Source: Planococcus citri
Taxonomy: Eukaryota; Arthropoda; Insecta; Hemiptera; Pseudococcidae
Length of the DNA: 64,000 nucleotides
Assembly: GCF_950023065.1 (NCBI RefSeq)
Contig: NC_088679.1
Location: forward strand, 60,822,001 to 60,886,000
Direction: 5' to 3'
Both the position numbers and the translations under genes were made by a program. Every line of letters begins with the position of its first letter. Position 1 is the first letter of the stretch. The notes beneath the pieces are model-generated. The model was not told the DNA's origin. It ran no database searches and worked only from the letters and a program-made list of their open reading frames with translations. Of the stretch, positions 11,446-22,812 are shown in pieces.

Positions 11446-12596
11446 GGGTAATTCTCAAAAAAAAAGGTCAATTTTGATGTGCATAATTTTGAAAAATAAA
11501 AATTATTTTTTTGGAAAATTTCAAGTGGGAATCATTTGTATAGGTGTCCCAGATCCCTGTTCTAGTGTTGGCCTCAATTCAATCCGCCCCACTGTGGACC
11601 CCGGCCCCCCTAAAACAGCGATAATTAGGATTCGACCCTCATCGATGTGTAATATGTCGATTGATATGTTTTCGAGGTCGTAGAATTCGAATCTGGAGTT
11701 ATTTTTTATGTAGAGGTGGAGGGTGAGGCGGGGGGAGGGGGAAAATGTCAAATTTTGCTTATATTATCGTGTAATATGTCGATTCATGTTTTTCAGGACG
11801 CAAAGTTCGAATCTGAACTTATTTTTTTGGTAGGGGTAGAAGTGAGGTGTGGGGAGGGAGAAAATGTCAAATTTTGCTTGTATTATCGTGTAATATGTCG
11901 ACTAGCGCGATAAAAGTACAGCTGTCTGAAATTTTTGGCCAAGTCGAAGGACAAATGGGCGCTGGACAAGCCGAAGGACAATCTCAACGTTTTTTTGTTT
12001 CTAGCCTTACCTACTGGACATTATTCGAGCCGATTTTGCGAAATATCATATTTTCAGAGACAAGTACGATCAGAACGAGCCATTGCGTAGGTTTTGAAAA
12101 TAACATTGCGGGGTAACATTTTTATGAGGACAGTGAAACAGTGCAGCCATTCACCAGAAAAAAATGTTGGATTGGGAAGCTACCAAAAATGATTGAAAAT
12201 TGCTCTAAAATTTGCGCAAAAAGTGTGTGACAGTTTTCAAATGTGAAATGTGAGCTTCCTATGGACTTATTCCAATTGCAATTTGCACAATAATGGACCT
12301 CCGTGTTCTATGATAATGAGAATGTGTCAATTTTTCTCCAAAAAAATGAAGTTCATGACACTTTATAACATTCATTTTCAAAAACATGGCGTGTGACAGC
12401 CAAGTCGAAGGACATTTGGGGTATAAAATCGAATGTACACCAATGAAAGGAGGGGCTAAAAATCTCAATACCATATGTGAAATGTGTGGGGGATGATCCT
12501 TGAATGGACCAAAAAAAAAAAATAAAAAATTTCATGCTAAAACCTTTGAGAAATTTGCCATGTACACGATTTTTACCTTTTTTTTGAGAATTACCC
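11446..12596. repeat. Inverted-repeat-flanked segment containing a tandem repeat of about 122 bp
   Basis: GGGTAATTCTCAAAAAAAA at 11446 onward is inverted at 12559-12596, with arms of about 40 bp. Inside, about 11642-11892 holds two direct copies of about 122 bp plus the start of a third, marked by GTGTAATATGTCGA at about 11647, 11770 and 11889. The motif AAGTCGAAGGAC also recurs (about 11942, 11965 as a variant, 12402). No coding content. Confidence 0.5.
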
Positions 12597-12739
12597 TCCT
12601 ACGGGTCATTGGTTAGTGTTTTCTCCCTTATTGTGGGTCCAAGCCCACCCCCGTTTGTTTTTTGGCCTGTAACTCCTGAAATATTGATCTTAGCGGAAAA
12701 ATTATCAAATAAAACTTATAGACATGTAGACCTTTATAA

Positions 12740-13960
12740 AAACAAATTCTAATAAAAAGTCAGGACTGAGTTGGGAGATCGAGACATTTCGAATTACTGG
12801 AAAAAATTATGACTTTTTTCCAATGTTGGCTAAAAAATCGCGACCTATTTAAAATTTCTGATGAAAATTGTGACTCACTTATTAAAATCCTGAAGAAAAT
12901 CAGAAGTTTTTGAATCTCTCGCTTAAAAAGCAACCCTTTCTCAAACTGTCAAACGTTGAAACTTTTCTAAATTTTTGTAAAAAATCAGATTTTTTTTCAA
13001 ACTTTGATAAAAATTAGACTGGGATTATCCTATTTTTTTAATTTCTAAAAAAAAAGGAAATTTCCGAATTGAGACATCATTTGAATTTCCGTGAAAAAAT
13101 GCGGTAGACTATGTTCTCCAATTCTGGTTAAAAAATCGGACATTTTCAAATTTCTGGCAAAAATCATGATTTTTTTGAAATCCAGAAAAAATCAGAACGT
13201 TTAAAAATTTTCGACAAAAACCCGGAACTTGAATTTTCTGAAAATAAAAATCAGGTCTCAATTTCAGAATTGAGACTTTTTTAAATTTCTGTGAAAAAAA
13301 TGAAGATTTTTCTTTAATTCTGGCTAAAAAATCTGAACATTTTCAAATTTCTGACAAAAATCCGTAGATAATTACATTACTTTGAAATCATGAAAAAATC
13401 AAAATTTTTTTGAGTTTCTGATAAAAACCCGGAACTTAATTTCTGAAAATGAAAATCAGATCGATTTCAGAATCGAGACCTTTTTTGAATTTCTGTAAAA
13501 AATGAATGAGGTCTTTTCTCCAATTCTGGTTAAAAAATCGGGACATATTTTCCTGACAAAAATCATAATTTCTTTGAAATTCAGAAAAAAAATTAGAACT
13601 TTTTAAAATTTCTGACAAAGAACTGGAACTTTCTAAAAATGTTTAAAGAAAAATGAAAATTGTTTAGAATCTATCGCTTAGTAAGCAAGATTTTCTCAAA
13701 TTTCTGGCAAAAATAGGGATTTAAAAAAAAAGTTTTTCGGTTAGAATCAGGACTTTTATCAAGTTCTGACAAAAAAATCAGGACTTTTTTCGAAGTGTGA
13801 CTGAAAAATCGAGAATTCTGTTTTTCTCTTTGACATGAAACTCATGACTCCTTTGAAATCCTAAAAAACAATCAGGACCGATTTTCTTAAATTTCTGGCA
13901 AAAAACCATGACTTTTTTCAATTTCTGCCAAAAAATCACGATTTTTAATTTTAAGGGCGA
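12740..13960. repeat. Degenerate short-unit repeat tract
   Basis: About 1.2 kb of repeated, heavily diverged units of the form TTTCTGACAAAAATCAGGAC with spacers of about 30-45 bp. Looks like an old decayed tandem array. Confidence 0.6.
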
Positions 13961-15798
13961 TGAACGAATCAGAGGGAGATTTTAGTTTTACTTAGGATGA
14001 CATTGAACTTGTACATACGATGAATTTTTTATAACTTAGGTGGATGTCGTAATGTTAAAAACTGTCACGAAGTAGCGAGAACAACGGTTGTTATAAAAAT
14101 TAAATGAAGAACAACGCGGCATGTTGAAAAGTATAAACTTTTTCCTCCAAAATTATTCACAACAGCGTGGTACACGAACGAGGGAAAAACACAGCTTTTT
14201 TTTTTAAAAAAAAAAAGAGAACTAAATACAGTTACTCGCAGTCAGCGGCAAAATTTAAATTACAATCGTCGGAGAAACCTTTGAAAATGAGAGGGAGTTG
14301 TTTTTTTTCTGGTAAATTTTCTCCATTTCTCTGGACGTGAATTCGCGGGTCGGCGCGGCGTAACGTGTGAAAAAAAGAATAAAGAAAATCAAAATAAGTT
14401 TTGATTCGAAGCAGCGCGAATGATATCGAATTCGACTGTAAATGTAGTACAACTTATCATAGTTATACGCTGGTAAAATATCGTTTATTCAAATTGAACA
14501 AACAATAACCTCGTATAAGACAAAAGCTCGTTAATGGTATTTTCAAAGTGTGAATTGAAATAATATACGAAAATGGATTGTAAATTAAATAAAATGAAGT
14601 ATCGTGGCGCCAGCGCGATTACTTTCGCTTGTATTTTTTAAACCTTATCCTCTCGAGTATTTTTAAGGCCCGTGTTAAGCACATTTTAATACTTTTTCGC
14701 CTCAGCTACGTTATAGTATACTACTAGCGAATAATGTAACGTAATACGTCTTAAAAAGAAACGATTATTTTTCCAGCCTTTTTTCCTCCTTTGCATCGTG
14801 TAGGTACCTATAATAGCGGGAAATTCTCGTGCACTTTTTGAAGATTTTTATGCACCGCTATTCTGCTAATCTGATGGTTACTTGTGCGATAGGTAATTAG
14901 GTAAGTATAGTTATCTGTTCGAATGTTGACTGGGAATTTCCATGAACTTAGATGGACAGCTCTTTATCTACTAACGATGCCAACACCCTACTTTGGTGAA
15001 AAAATTGATATTGTCGTTATTTTTTGGACTCTTAAAAGTTAATTTACTGAATGTTTTGAACATCTCATCCGTTCCGGAGCCAGTTAAAATCGCCCAGATG
15101 TGTTTTTTTTTGGCTTAATTTGAAGATGGATTCCAAAAGTTTGAGGAGGGATGCCCTAGACTCAAAAATTCTCATTTGTCTATTTTCATGAGATGGAGGG
15201 GGGTTCGAAAGAAAATCGGGATTTCAAGGACATTTTGAAAGAGCAAAATCCGGATTCTCAATTATGATTTTTTGACCTCGGAAAACTTTGTTCACTCTTC
15301 AATTATTTTAAATTGTCATAAGTTTGAAATTTGGCTTGTAAGTATACGTTTGAAAGTTTCCTCTAAATACGCGAGTCTTTCAAAAAAATTTGAACTTTTT
15401 TACCCCACCTCATGCACTCTACTTTTTCCTTATTTTTTTCTGTCCCATTCTAGCCTTTCCTTATCTTGTTCTGTTTAAAATCATTCGATCTGTTTTTTGT
15501 TTTTTAAATCAGTTTTTATTTGCATTAATTAGAAAACTTGGTAGCTTTTTAAAACTGAACAATTTCGAAAAAATTCAAAATTTTTTATAACGAAATAAAA
15601 ATTGTAATGTTTGATTTTAATCCCCCCCCAAAAAAAAAATATCGTTGAGAAAACCGTTATTTTGTGATGCATCAAAAAAAATACTTCTAAAAGTAGGCTA
15701 CCAGTAGAATAGAATTATGTGGGGTTTTGATCGAATCGAACTTATTAGGGAACTTTGAGAAGTGTCCCCCAGGGGACTTTGATGGAAAGTTGTCTCAA
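13961..15798. other. Intronic sequence without recognised features
   Basis: No gene, inverted repeat or array identified. The part 14000-14900 is comparatively non-repetitive. Confidence 0.4.
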
Positions 15799-16285
15799 TG
15801 GTAACCCTTGGCCCAAGCAGCACACCATTAAAATTTCCAAGGTTAGCTTCCACAGTAAAATTGTGAATTTTAAAATTTTCAAAAATCGCTACCCCGGCTC
15901 TTAGATTTTTCCCACGGCGTTGTCGTGGGAAAATTCTGACCCACGCGCTTGCACGAGGGACTTCTTTCATTTTTTAATTGAACTAAATTTTCCATATTAA
16001 GTACATCTTTCAAGGAATATTCAAATTCACATCAAAAATAAATAATTTGAATGGTCTTCGAGAAATCTTGCATGAAAAATTTAGTTTGAAAGGAAAAATA
16101 AAACATGCCCCTCAGTCGAGCGCGTAGGTCAAAATTTTCCCACGACAACACCGTGGAAAAAACGTGAGCGTCGAGGTAGCGATTTTTGAAAATTTTGAAA
16201 TTAAAAATTCTACTATGAGAGCTAAACTTGAAACTGTTGGCAACAATTTTAATAGTGTGGTGCTTGGACCAAGGACTGGGTACCA
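15799..16285. mobile_element. Foldback element, arms of about 170-190 bp
   Basis: The left arm (about 15799-15970) is the diverged reverse complement of the right arm (about 16095-16285). Outer ends are TGGTAACCC... and ...GGGTACCA. Each arm includes an internal small hairpin built on TTCCCACG/CGTGGGAA. No coding capacity. Confidence 0.65.
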
Positions 16286-16590
16286 CTAAGACCACTTTTC
16301 ATACAGATTCCTGGTGTACGCTTCATTTTAAGAATCCTGTGCAAAAGAAAAGTAAGTACGCATTTTTGAAAGACTATTTGTGTTTTTTTGCCATCAATGA
16401 CAAATTTTAGCTCACTTAAAAAAAATTAAAATACTGAAAAAAATGCAAAAACATTCAAAAAATCAAAAAAATACTTTAAAAATGAAAGAAGGGACGGGAA
16501 CAGAGAGTGGAGGTAGAAAGAGGATCGAAGTATGCATCGAAGAAAACTGAAATAGGTAAGTGAATTTTTTCCTAGCCCATTCGGTACCGC

Positions 16591-16651
16591 GGACGAGTAT
16601 ACTCGTCCAACTAGTACATGGCCTTTTGTACCAATGACGAGTATACTCGTC
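16591..16651. promoter_or_regulatory. Pair of perfect palindromes GACGAGTATACTCGTC
   Basis: GGACGAGTATACTCGTCC (16591-16608) is an 18-bp perfect palindrome. Its 16-bp core recurs perfectly at 16636-16651, about 45 bp on. Could be a dimeric binding site or transposon debris. Confidence 0.45.
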
Positions 16652-16845
16652 CAGGGATCATTCCATTTTAATTTGACCCATATTTTGACCCCATGTCTTT
16701 CGATTTTGTTCAAATTTTTTTCACATAACCTACCCACCCAACTACTTGAAAAAAACGCCAATAATCCCCCCAGCCCTCTCGAGGGCCCAGTGGGGAGGTT
16801 TTATTTTGCTGTAGCAATTTCCTAAAGTATTCCACTTCGAGGGCT

Positions 16846-18096
16846 CATAACTTTTCCGCTAGAAAACTTATTGACTCGAAAATAATTTCACAGTTCAAAA
16901 TGGCATCCAAATTTGATTCAAAAACGTTCATGTAAAAGTTCATAAATTTTGTTATAAAAGTTCAAAGTTGAACTTTCAGTGAAAGTTCAAATTTCAAAAT
17001 GGCGCCGTAAGTGCGAGCTATGATTCAAAGTTACTCAAAAAATCACCATAGATGTAACTTTTTATGCTGTTTCGGATTATATTGTTTTCAAAATGGGCAC
17101 TTTAAACTTGGGGAGGGGGAATTGCCTTCCTCAAATTTGGGTCCAAAATTCAAAGAAAGTATGATCGTGTAGTATATCAACTGTCATGTTTTTAGAGGTG
17201 TTGAACACGAATATGACCTTGGTTTTTCGATTGAACTTCATTTGAAGCCACCAGCACCCCCTCCCCTCGTAAGGGTCAAATTCCAAAAAAATGGGCTGTG
17301 TTACGCACATGAAATAGCACGTTTTTGGACGTGATGAACACGAATATGACCTTCGTTTTTTGATTGGGACTCATTTGAGGTCCCATGCTCCCCACCCCTT
17401 AAGTCAAATTTTGAATAAAAATAAAATGGGACACTGGGGGCTTTAGATGACGTCCAATCTAAAAACAAATCTGATATTCGTGTTCAGCACCTCCAAAAAC
17501 GTGCCATTTCATATATCGCGTTACCCAAAACATTTTTTTGGAATTTGACCCTTTCGAGGGAAGGGGGTGCTGTGGGCTTCAGATGAAGCGCAATCGAAAA
17601 ACCAAGGTCATATTCGTGTTCAGCACCTCCAAAAACGTGCTATTTCATGTATCACATTGCACAAACCATTTTTTTGGAATTTGACCCTTTCAGTGGGAGG
17701 GGGTTTCGGGGGCTTCAGATGAAGCGAAATCGAAAAACCAAGGTCATATTTGTGTTTAGCACCTCCGAAAACATAACAGTTGATATGGTACACGCCCATA
17801 CTTTTTTTTGAATTTTGGACCCAAATTTGAGGGGGGCAATTTTCCCCCCAATTGAAAGTGCCCATTTTGAAAACAATATATTCCGAAACAGCATAAAAAG
17901 TTACATCTGTGGTGATTTTTTGCGTAATTTTGAATCATAGCTCGCACTTACGGCGCCATTTTGAAATTTGAACTTTCAATGAAAGTTCAACTTTGGACTT
18001 TTTAAAAATCTTATGAACGTTTTTGAATCAGCTTTAGATGCCCTTTCAAACTGTGAAATTAGTTTTGAGCCAAGTTTCATAGCGGCGAAGATTACC
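16846..18096. mobile_element. Large foldback element (about 1.25 kb) with nested tandem units
   Basis: Long diverged inverted arms of about 550-600 bp meet near 17420-17450. Landmarks: GGCGCCGTAAGTGCGAGC near 17003 against its complement near 17940-17958, and TTCAAAAACGTTCATG near 16918 against 18013-18030. Each arm contains direct repeats of about 110-130 bp marked by AACACGAATATGACCTT, two on the left and three inverted on the right. No transposase seen. Confidence 0.75.
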
Positions 18097-19330
18097 ATAA
18101 ATAAGTACCAAAGGGAAATATTTCGAAATTATTGGCATGCTACCTATGTACCTATTGAATTTTCCAAAATTGATATTTTGGAGCTTCAAACGCCCCGGGA
18201 CATAAAGTGTGAGGCATTGTTAGACAGGGGCGAGAGTGGAGATTCGGAATCTGTAAAAAAACAAAAATACGTATGTTCTCAAAAACCTGCTATTCACCCC
18301 GAAAGTTTCGACCAGAATTTCCATTTTTTCCGACCCCCCTTTCAATGCCCCAAAAAGGGTTGATAGCTTCGGTTTTTCTTCAATGTACCTCAGTTTTTGA
18401 ATTCTTTGAACTTTCGGTTTTTCAAAAAGTATAAAATCATCAATTTTGAATGAGCCGATGATCATTTATGAATTTTTTTCCAAAACCTTCATAAAAAATT
18501 CAATCAGTAGAAAATTCACGCGGTATTTAAGACAAAAAAAATAAATCGAGAAGGTACCAGATGGGCTAGAGAGCAAATAAAGCCTCTTAATTCGAGGAGA
18601 GGAGGGAAAGTAAGCATAATGTACATGTACTCGTATTTTACCAATGCAGAGGAAGACAAACACTATTTGAGAAAATTAAAATGGGCCTTCAAATTTTTTC
18701 ACATCTACTACATACATTTTTAGCCTTTTCCCCCCTCAATTCTATTCTTTTCCATTTTTTCATTCGAGCTCTTTTATTTTGACGAGATGAAGACGTAAAT
18801 ACGATACGTAGAATTTTTTTTGTGAATTTCTACCAAATAAATTAGGTGGGTAGTTCATTCATTAGTAGGTAAATTTATCTAACATATCTAATTTTTAATC
18901 GAAAACTTGGCCCTCTCACGCACTTCGCATGAATGTTTTTTCCTCCCAAAAAAAGTAAAGAAGTATCTAATATGTATAAAGTACATTAAGATAAAAAAAA
19001 CTATGTTTTAAAAATTATGTTGACCCACTGACACACAACGTAATTATTACGTCTGGATTGATTGTAATTACACGTTAATCTAAAGCAATGATTAAGGTTA
19101 AGGTAAAATTGTTTACTCGTGTTCGTTTCTACCCATAATTAATATTATTGAGCGTATTACCTATGCGACGAATTCAGGATGAAGATAGCTATATCCTAGT
19201 GTAGAATACGAGCACCTTTCGCACATCATTCGTCAACCATTCATCATACTGTATGAAATATTTTAAAAGCAACTAGCAAGATAAATTCGACAATAGAGCA
19301 TTGTCATACAGCGCTGTGCGGGATAGTTTA
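18097..19330. other. Intronic sequence without recognised features
   Basis: AT-rich. No supported gene or repeat structure, apart from short GTAGGTAAATT-type words. Confidence 0.4.
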
Positions 19331-20702
19331 CCCTAGCGCCTGAACCGCGAGAGGACAACTTCGCCGACGTTACTATAGATGCGTGATGCGTATGACTTTT
19401 AATGTAAAAAATACAATTTTTTCGATTGTACTCGAGTTCGGGTGAATTTTTACGTAGTCTCAAATTAAAGACAATAAAATTCTGTATCGATTGATGTTAA
19501 ATTTTCAACATTTCGCGTAAAAATAACGATTTTATGAATACTTCGATTTTACTGATTTTTGAATGCTAAGTATGTCATCTTCAAACTAAAAATACTCGAA
19601 ATTTTCAATGAGCATATATGTGTTTTGAATGATTAAAATATTCAGAATTCCATCCTCTTTAAAATGAGTTTTTTCCGAAAGCTCTACCTTTTGCCGTTCA
19701 AAAGTTTTCGAAGCTTTAAGTTGCAAAAACCAGTTGCGGGCAGTATAATTATTGAACTTTGAACTGAAATTAATCGAAATTTTCAGTGAACACATAGGTA
19801 TTTTAATACAGCGAAATGTTTGTAATTTCATCTTCTTTATAAAAAGGGGGTTTCCCAAAAGCTCTTGAAGATCAAAGTTGCCAAAGTTATCACATGATCA
19901 ATACCAAAGCAAACTGATATTGATGATACAATTTTTGATTTGACCACTTTCGGCAACTTTGATCTTCAAGAGCTTTTGAATGGTAAAAGATAGAGCTTTG
20001 GATACAAATCCATTTTAAAAAGGATAAAATTACAAACATTTTGCTGCATTAAAATATCTATGTGTTTGCTGAAAATGTCGATTAATTTCAGTTCAAAGTT
20101 CAATACCTTCCTTCTCACAGCTGGTTTTCGCCTTGTTTTTGCGACTTCAAGCTTCGAGAACTTATGAACGGTAAATGGCAGAGCTTTTGGAACCCCCCAT
20201 TTTAAAGAAGATGAAATTACGAACATTTCGCTGTATTAAAATACCTGTGTGTTCACTGAAAATTTCGATTAATTTCAGTAGAAAGTTCAATAATTACTGC
20301 CCGCAGCTGGTTTTTGCAACTTAAAGCTTCGAAAACTTTTGAATGGTAAAAGGTAGAGCTTTCGGGAAAAACTCATTTTAAAGAGGATGAAATTCTGAAT
20401 ATTTTAATCATTCAAAACACATATGTGCTCATTGAAAATTTCGAGTATTTTTAGTTTGAAGATGACGTACGTAGTATTCAAAAATCAGTAAAATCGAAGT
20501 ATTCATAAAATCGTTATTTTTGCGCGAAATGATGAAAATTTAACATCAATCGATACAGAATTTTATTGTCTTTAATTTGAGACTACGTAAAAATTCACCC
20601 GAACTCGAGTACAATCGAAAAAATTGTATTTTTTACATTAAAAGTCATACGCATCTATAGTAACGTCGGCGAAGTTGTCCTCCCGCGGTTCAGGCGCTAG
20701 GG
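19331..20702. mobile_element. Young MITE-type element with arms over 500 bp and TA flanks
   Basis: The ends CCCTAGCGCCTGAACCGCG (19331 on) and its complement (to 20702) are flanked by TA on both sides (19329-19330, 20703-20704), as in Tc1/mariner-type insertions. The outer 300 bp of the arms match almost base for base, except for a handful of substitutions and a 7-bp TGATGCG duplication on the left only. The core contains direct units of about 190 bp and a central hairpin (GCTCTTGAAGATCAAAGTTG at 19861, inverted at about 19952-19972). No coding capacity. AATGCTCTATT outside the TA is also inverted on both flanks, so the true ends may lie slightly further out. Confidence 0.8.
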
Positions 20703-22454
20703 TATGCAGCAATTTTGTAAATGCTCTATTACGCAACGATAGTCGCTTCTACTAAATGTTTACACGGTTTAATTGTACTCGTAATCATTCGTTAGTCGTT
20801 ACCGGTACCGGTAACCATATCACGGATACGGTTTTCTGCGGTCGTGTGTTGCCTAGAAAGGGGCTGGTTTTTTTTTTCAAAGGTCGACTCGTACGTATTA
20901 CGACATTGCAAAATAAAAGGGTAGGTATTGAGGTAAGGTAGAGGGCGATGAAGCTGCTGTGTGCGGAATTCGTCGCCGACTGCTACGAATTTTTACCGTT
21001 GTTTCGTGATGAATTATGCAGTTAATTTAGAATGAAGTGGCGTCGATGATATTTCCGCTTTTTTCCTCCTCTCTCACTCTCACACTGTTTCATTCAAACC
21101 GTAGAACTAACCTACGTACGAGTATGTATTATTTTTTTTACAGTATAACTGTGTTATTTTCCTTTGAAAAAAACGACTATGTGAATTTATTCATTTTCGT
21201 GTCAAGTACGCTGTATAGATTGCGGTATTATTTTTCGAAGGCGCAAGTCGCGGGTATTAAAAAATAAGCCTGAAGTTGTAGTAAATTACGAATGAAACGT
21301 GTGTTATTGACTAACGTTATTCAGAAATTGTTTTCGTATTTTTTTTTTTTTTTTTTTTAAATTTTTATGGGGTTGATATAGAATTTTTTCAGAGGAGAAA
21401 TGAGAGGCGTCTCTTTTGAAAATCGGATGAAATGAAGATAGATTCGTTAAATGGGTCCAGAGTGAGATACAATTCAATTTTTACAGCTTATTAAATTGAG
21501 TTTCACGCAAATTTCAAGTTTTAAAAATCTGCTGGAGGCTCCAGAACTGCTCAAAATGGTTTGATACAGTTACAGGTACATCCCAAATTTAAGCTTTCTA
21601 GGTCAACTTGGTAAAATTTCGATTTTTTCTCTCATTTTTGTGGTGACTTCTTGCTGAAAGATTCACCACCAAGTCACCAAGTCGAAAATCAATTACAGGT
21701 TGTCACTGCTCGCCTACATAAGTACCTATAATTGGCATAAAATAATCGAAAATTTAGGTACAACCATCTAAATATTTTATCAAAAACTACATACTTCCTG
21801 AGAATTTAGATGAAAAAACATGACTTTTTGCTAACTTGCCAAAAATTGACACTCTCTAGCAATTTTGACAAAAAACGGAAATTTTTTGAAAATGCTGGCA
21901 AAAGCGATATTTTTTGAGTGGCAAAAAATTGTCTCTTTTTGGTAATGTAACCAAAAATGGACACTTCTTAACTATTTTCCCAAAAATTGACACTTTTTGA
22001 CTTGGGCAAATTTGGCAAAAAAAACATACCTAAGGGTAAGGGCACCAATTATGGACTAGTCCACAATATGCGGACTAGCGCCCTAACGCAATCTTTCAGG
22101 AAAAAATGTTTTCCTATGTATTTTTCGCCAAAAAAACGAATGAGACAAAAATTACAACAGTAAATTCAAAACTCGCTGAGAAATTTACAAAAAACTATTT
22201 TGAGACACTGAAAATTTTTTTAGTGTGTTTTTCAACTTTTATTGTGATGTAATTTTCTGAATGTTATTGACATTTATAATCTCAAAAAAGAACGTAGTTT
22301 CTGCTGGAGTGATCAGTTTTTGCTAAAAATGAGGGTATGAACAGAAATTTTTGATGCGAGTTTTTTTTTTTAAATGGGGTACGCTAATATAGACCACCTA
22401 TGATATTGATTTTTTTACTCATTTTCATCATTTCTTACAGCCGCTGAGAAGGGA
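20703..22454. other. Intronic sequence
   Basis: No gene. Contains a T-run near 21339-21358, a dispersed motif ATCTGCTGG...CTCCAGAA near 21527 (related words near 44994 and 37555), and degenerate AAAATTGACACTTTTTG units at about 21830-22030. Confidence 0.45.
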
Positions 22455-22812
22455 AATGCTTGAAATACTTTTTTTGTTCATTTCTACAGATAAATATGAT
22501 GTTTTGAAATATAAAAATATGTTTATTTTGGAATTCTTTAGGTGGCCCATATTAGGCGTCCAAAATTTTGAACTGTCATTTTGACACTTGTCATTCAACA
22601 ATTTAAAAAAATATATTCAAAATTAACCTGCACTGCTTAGAATACATTTTTTTTCTTCATTTTTACAAATAAATATGACGTTTTCAAGAATGTGAAAGTA
22701 TATAAGTATGTTTATTTTAAAATTTCATAGGTGGTCCATATTAGGCGCCCAAAATTTTGAACTGTAATTTTGACACTTGTGACTCAACAATAAAAAAAAA
22801 CATAGGTACTTA
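22455..22812. repeat. Two-copy tandem duplication (about 189 bp)
   Basis: GGTGG(C/T)CCATATTAGGCG recurs at 22541 and 22730, with matching flanks (AAATATGA(T/C)GTTTT upstream, CCAAAATTTTGAACTG downstream). Non-coding. Confidence 0.75.
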
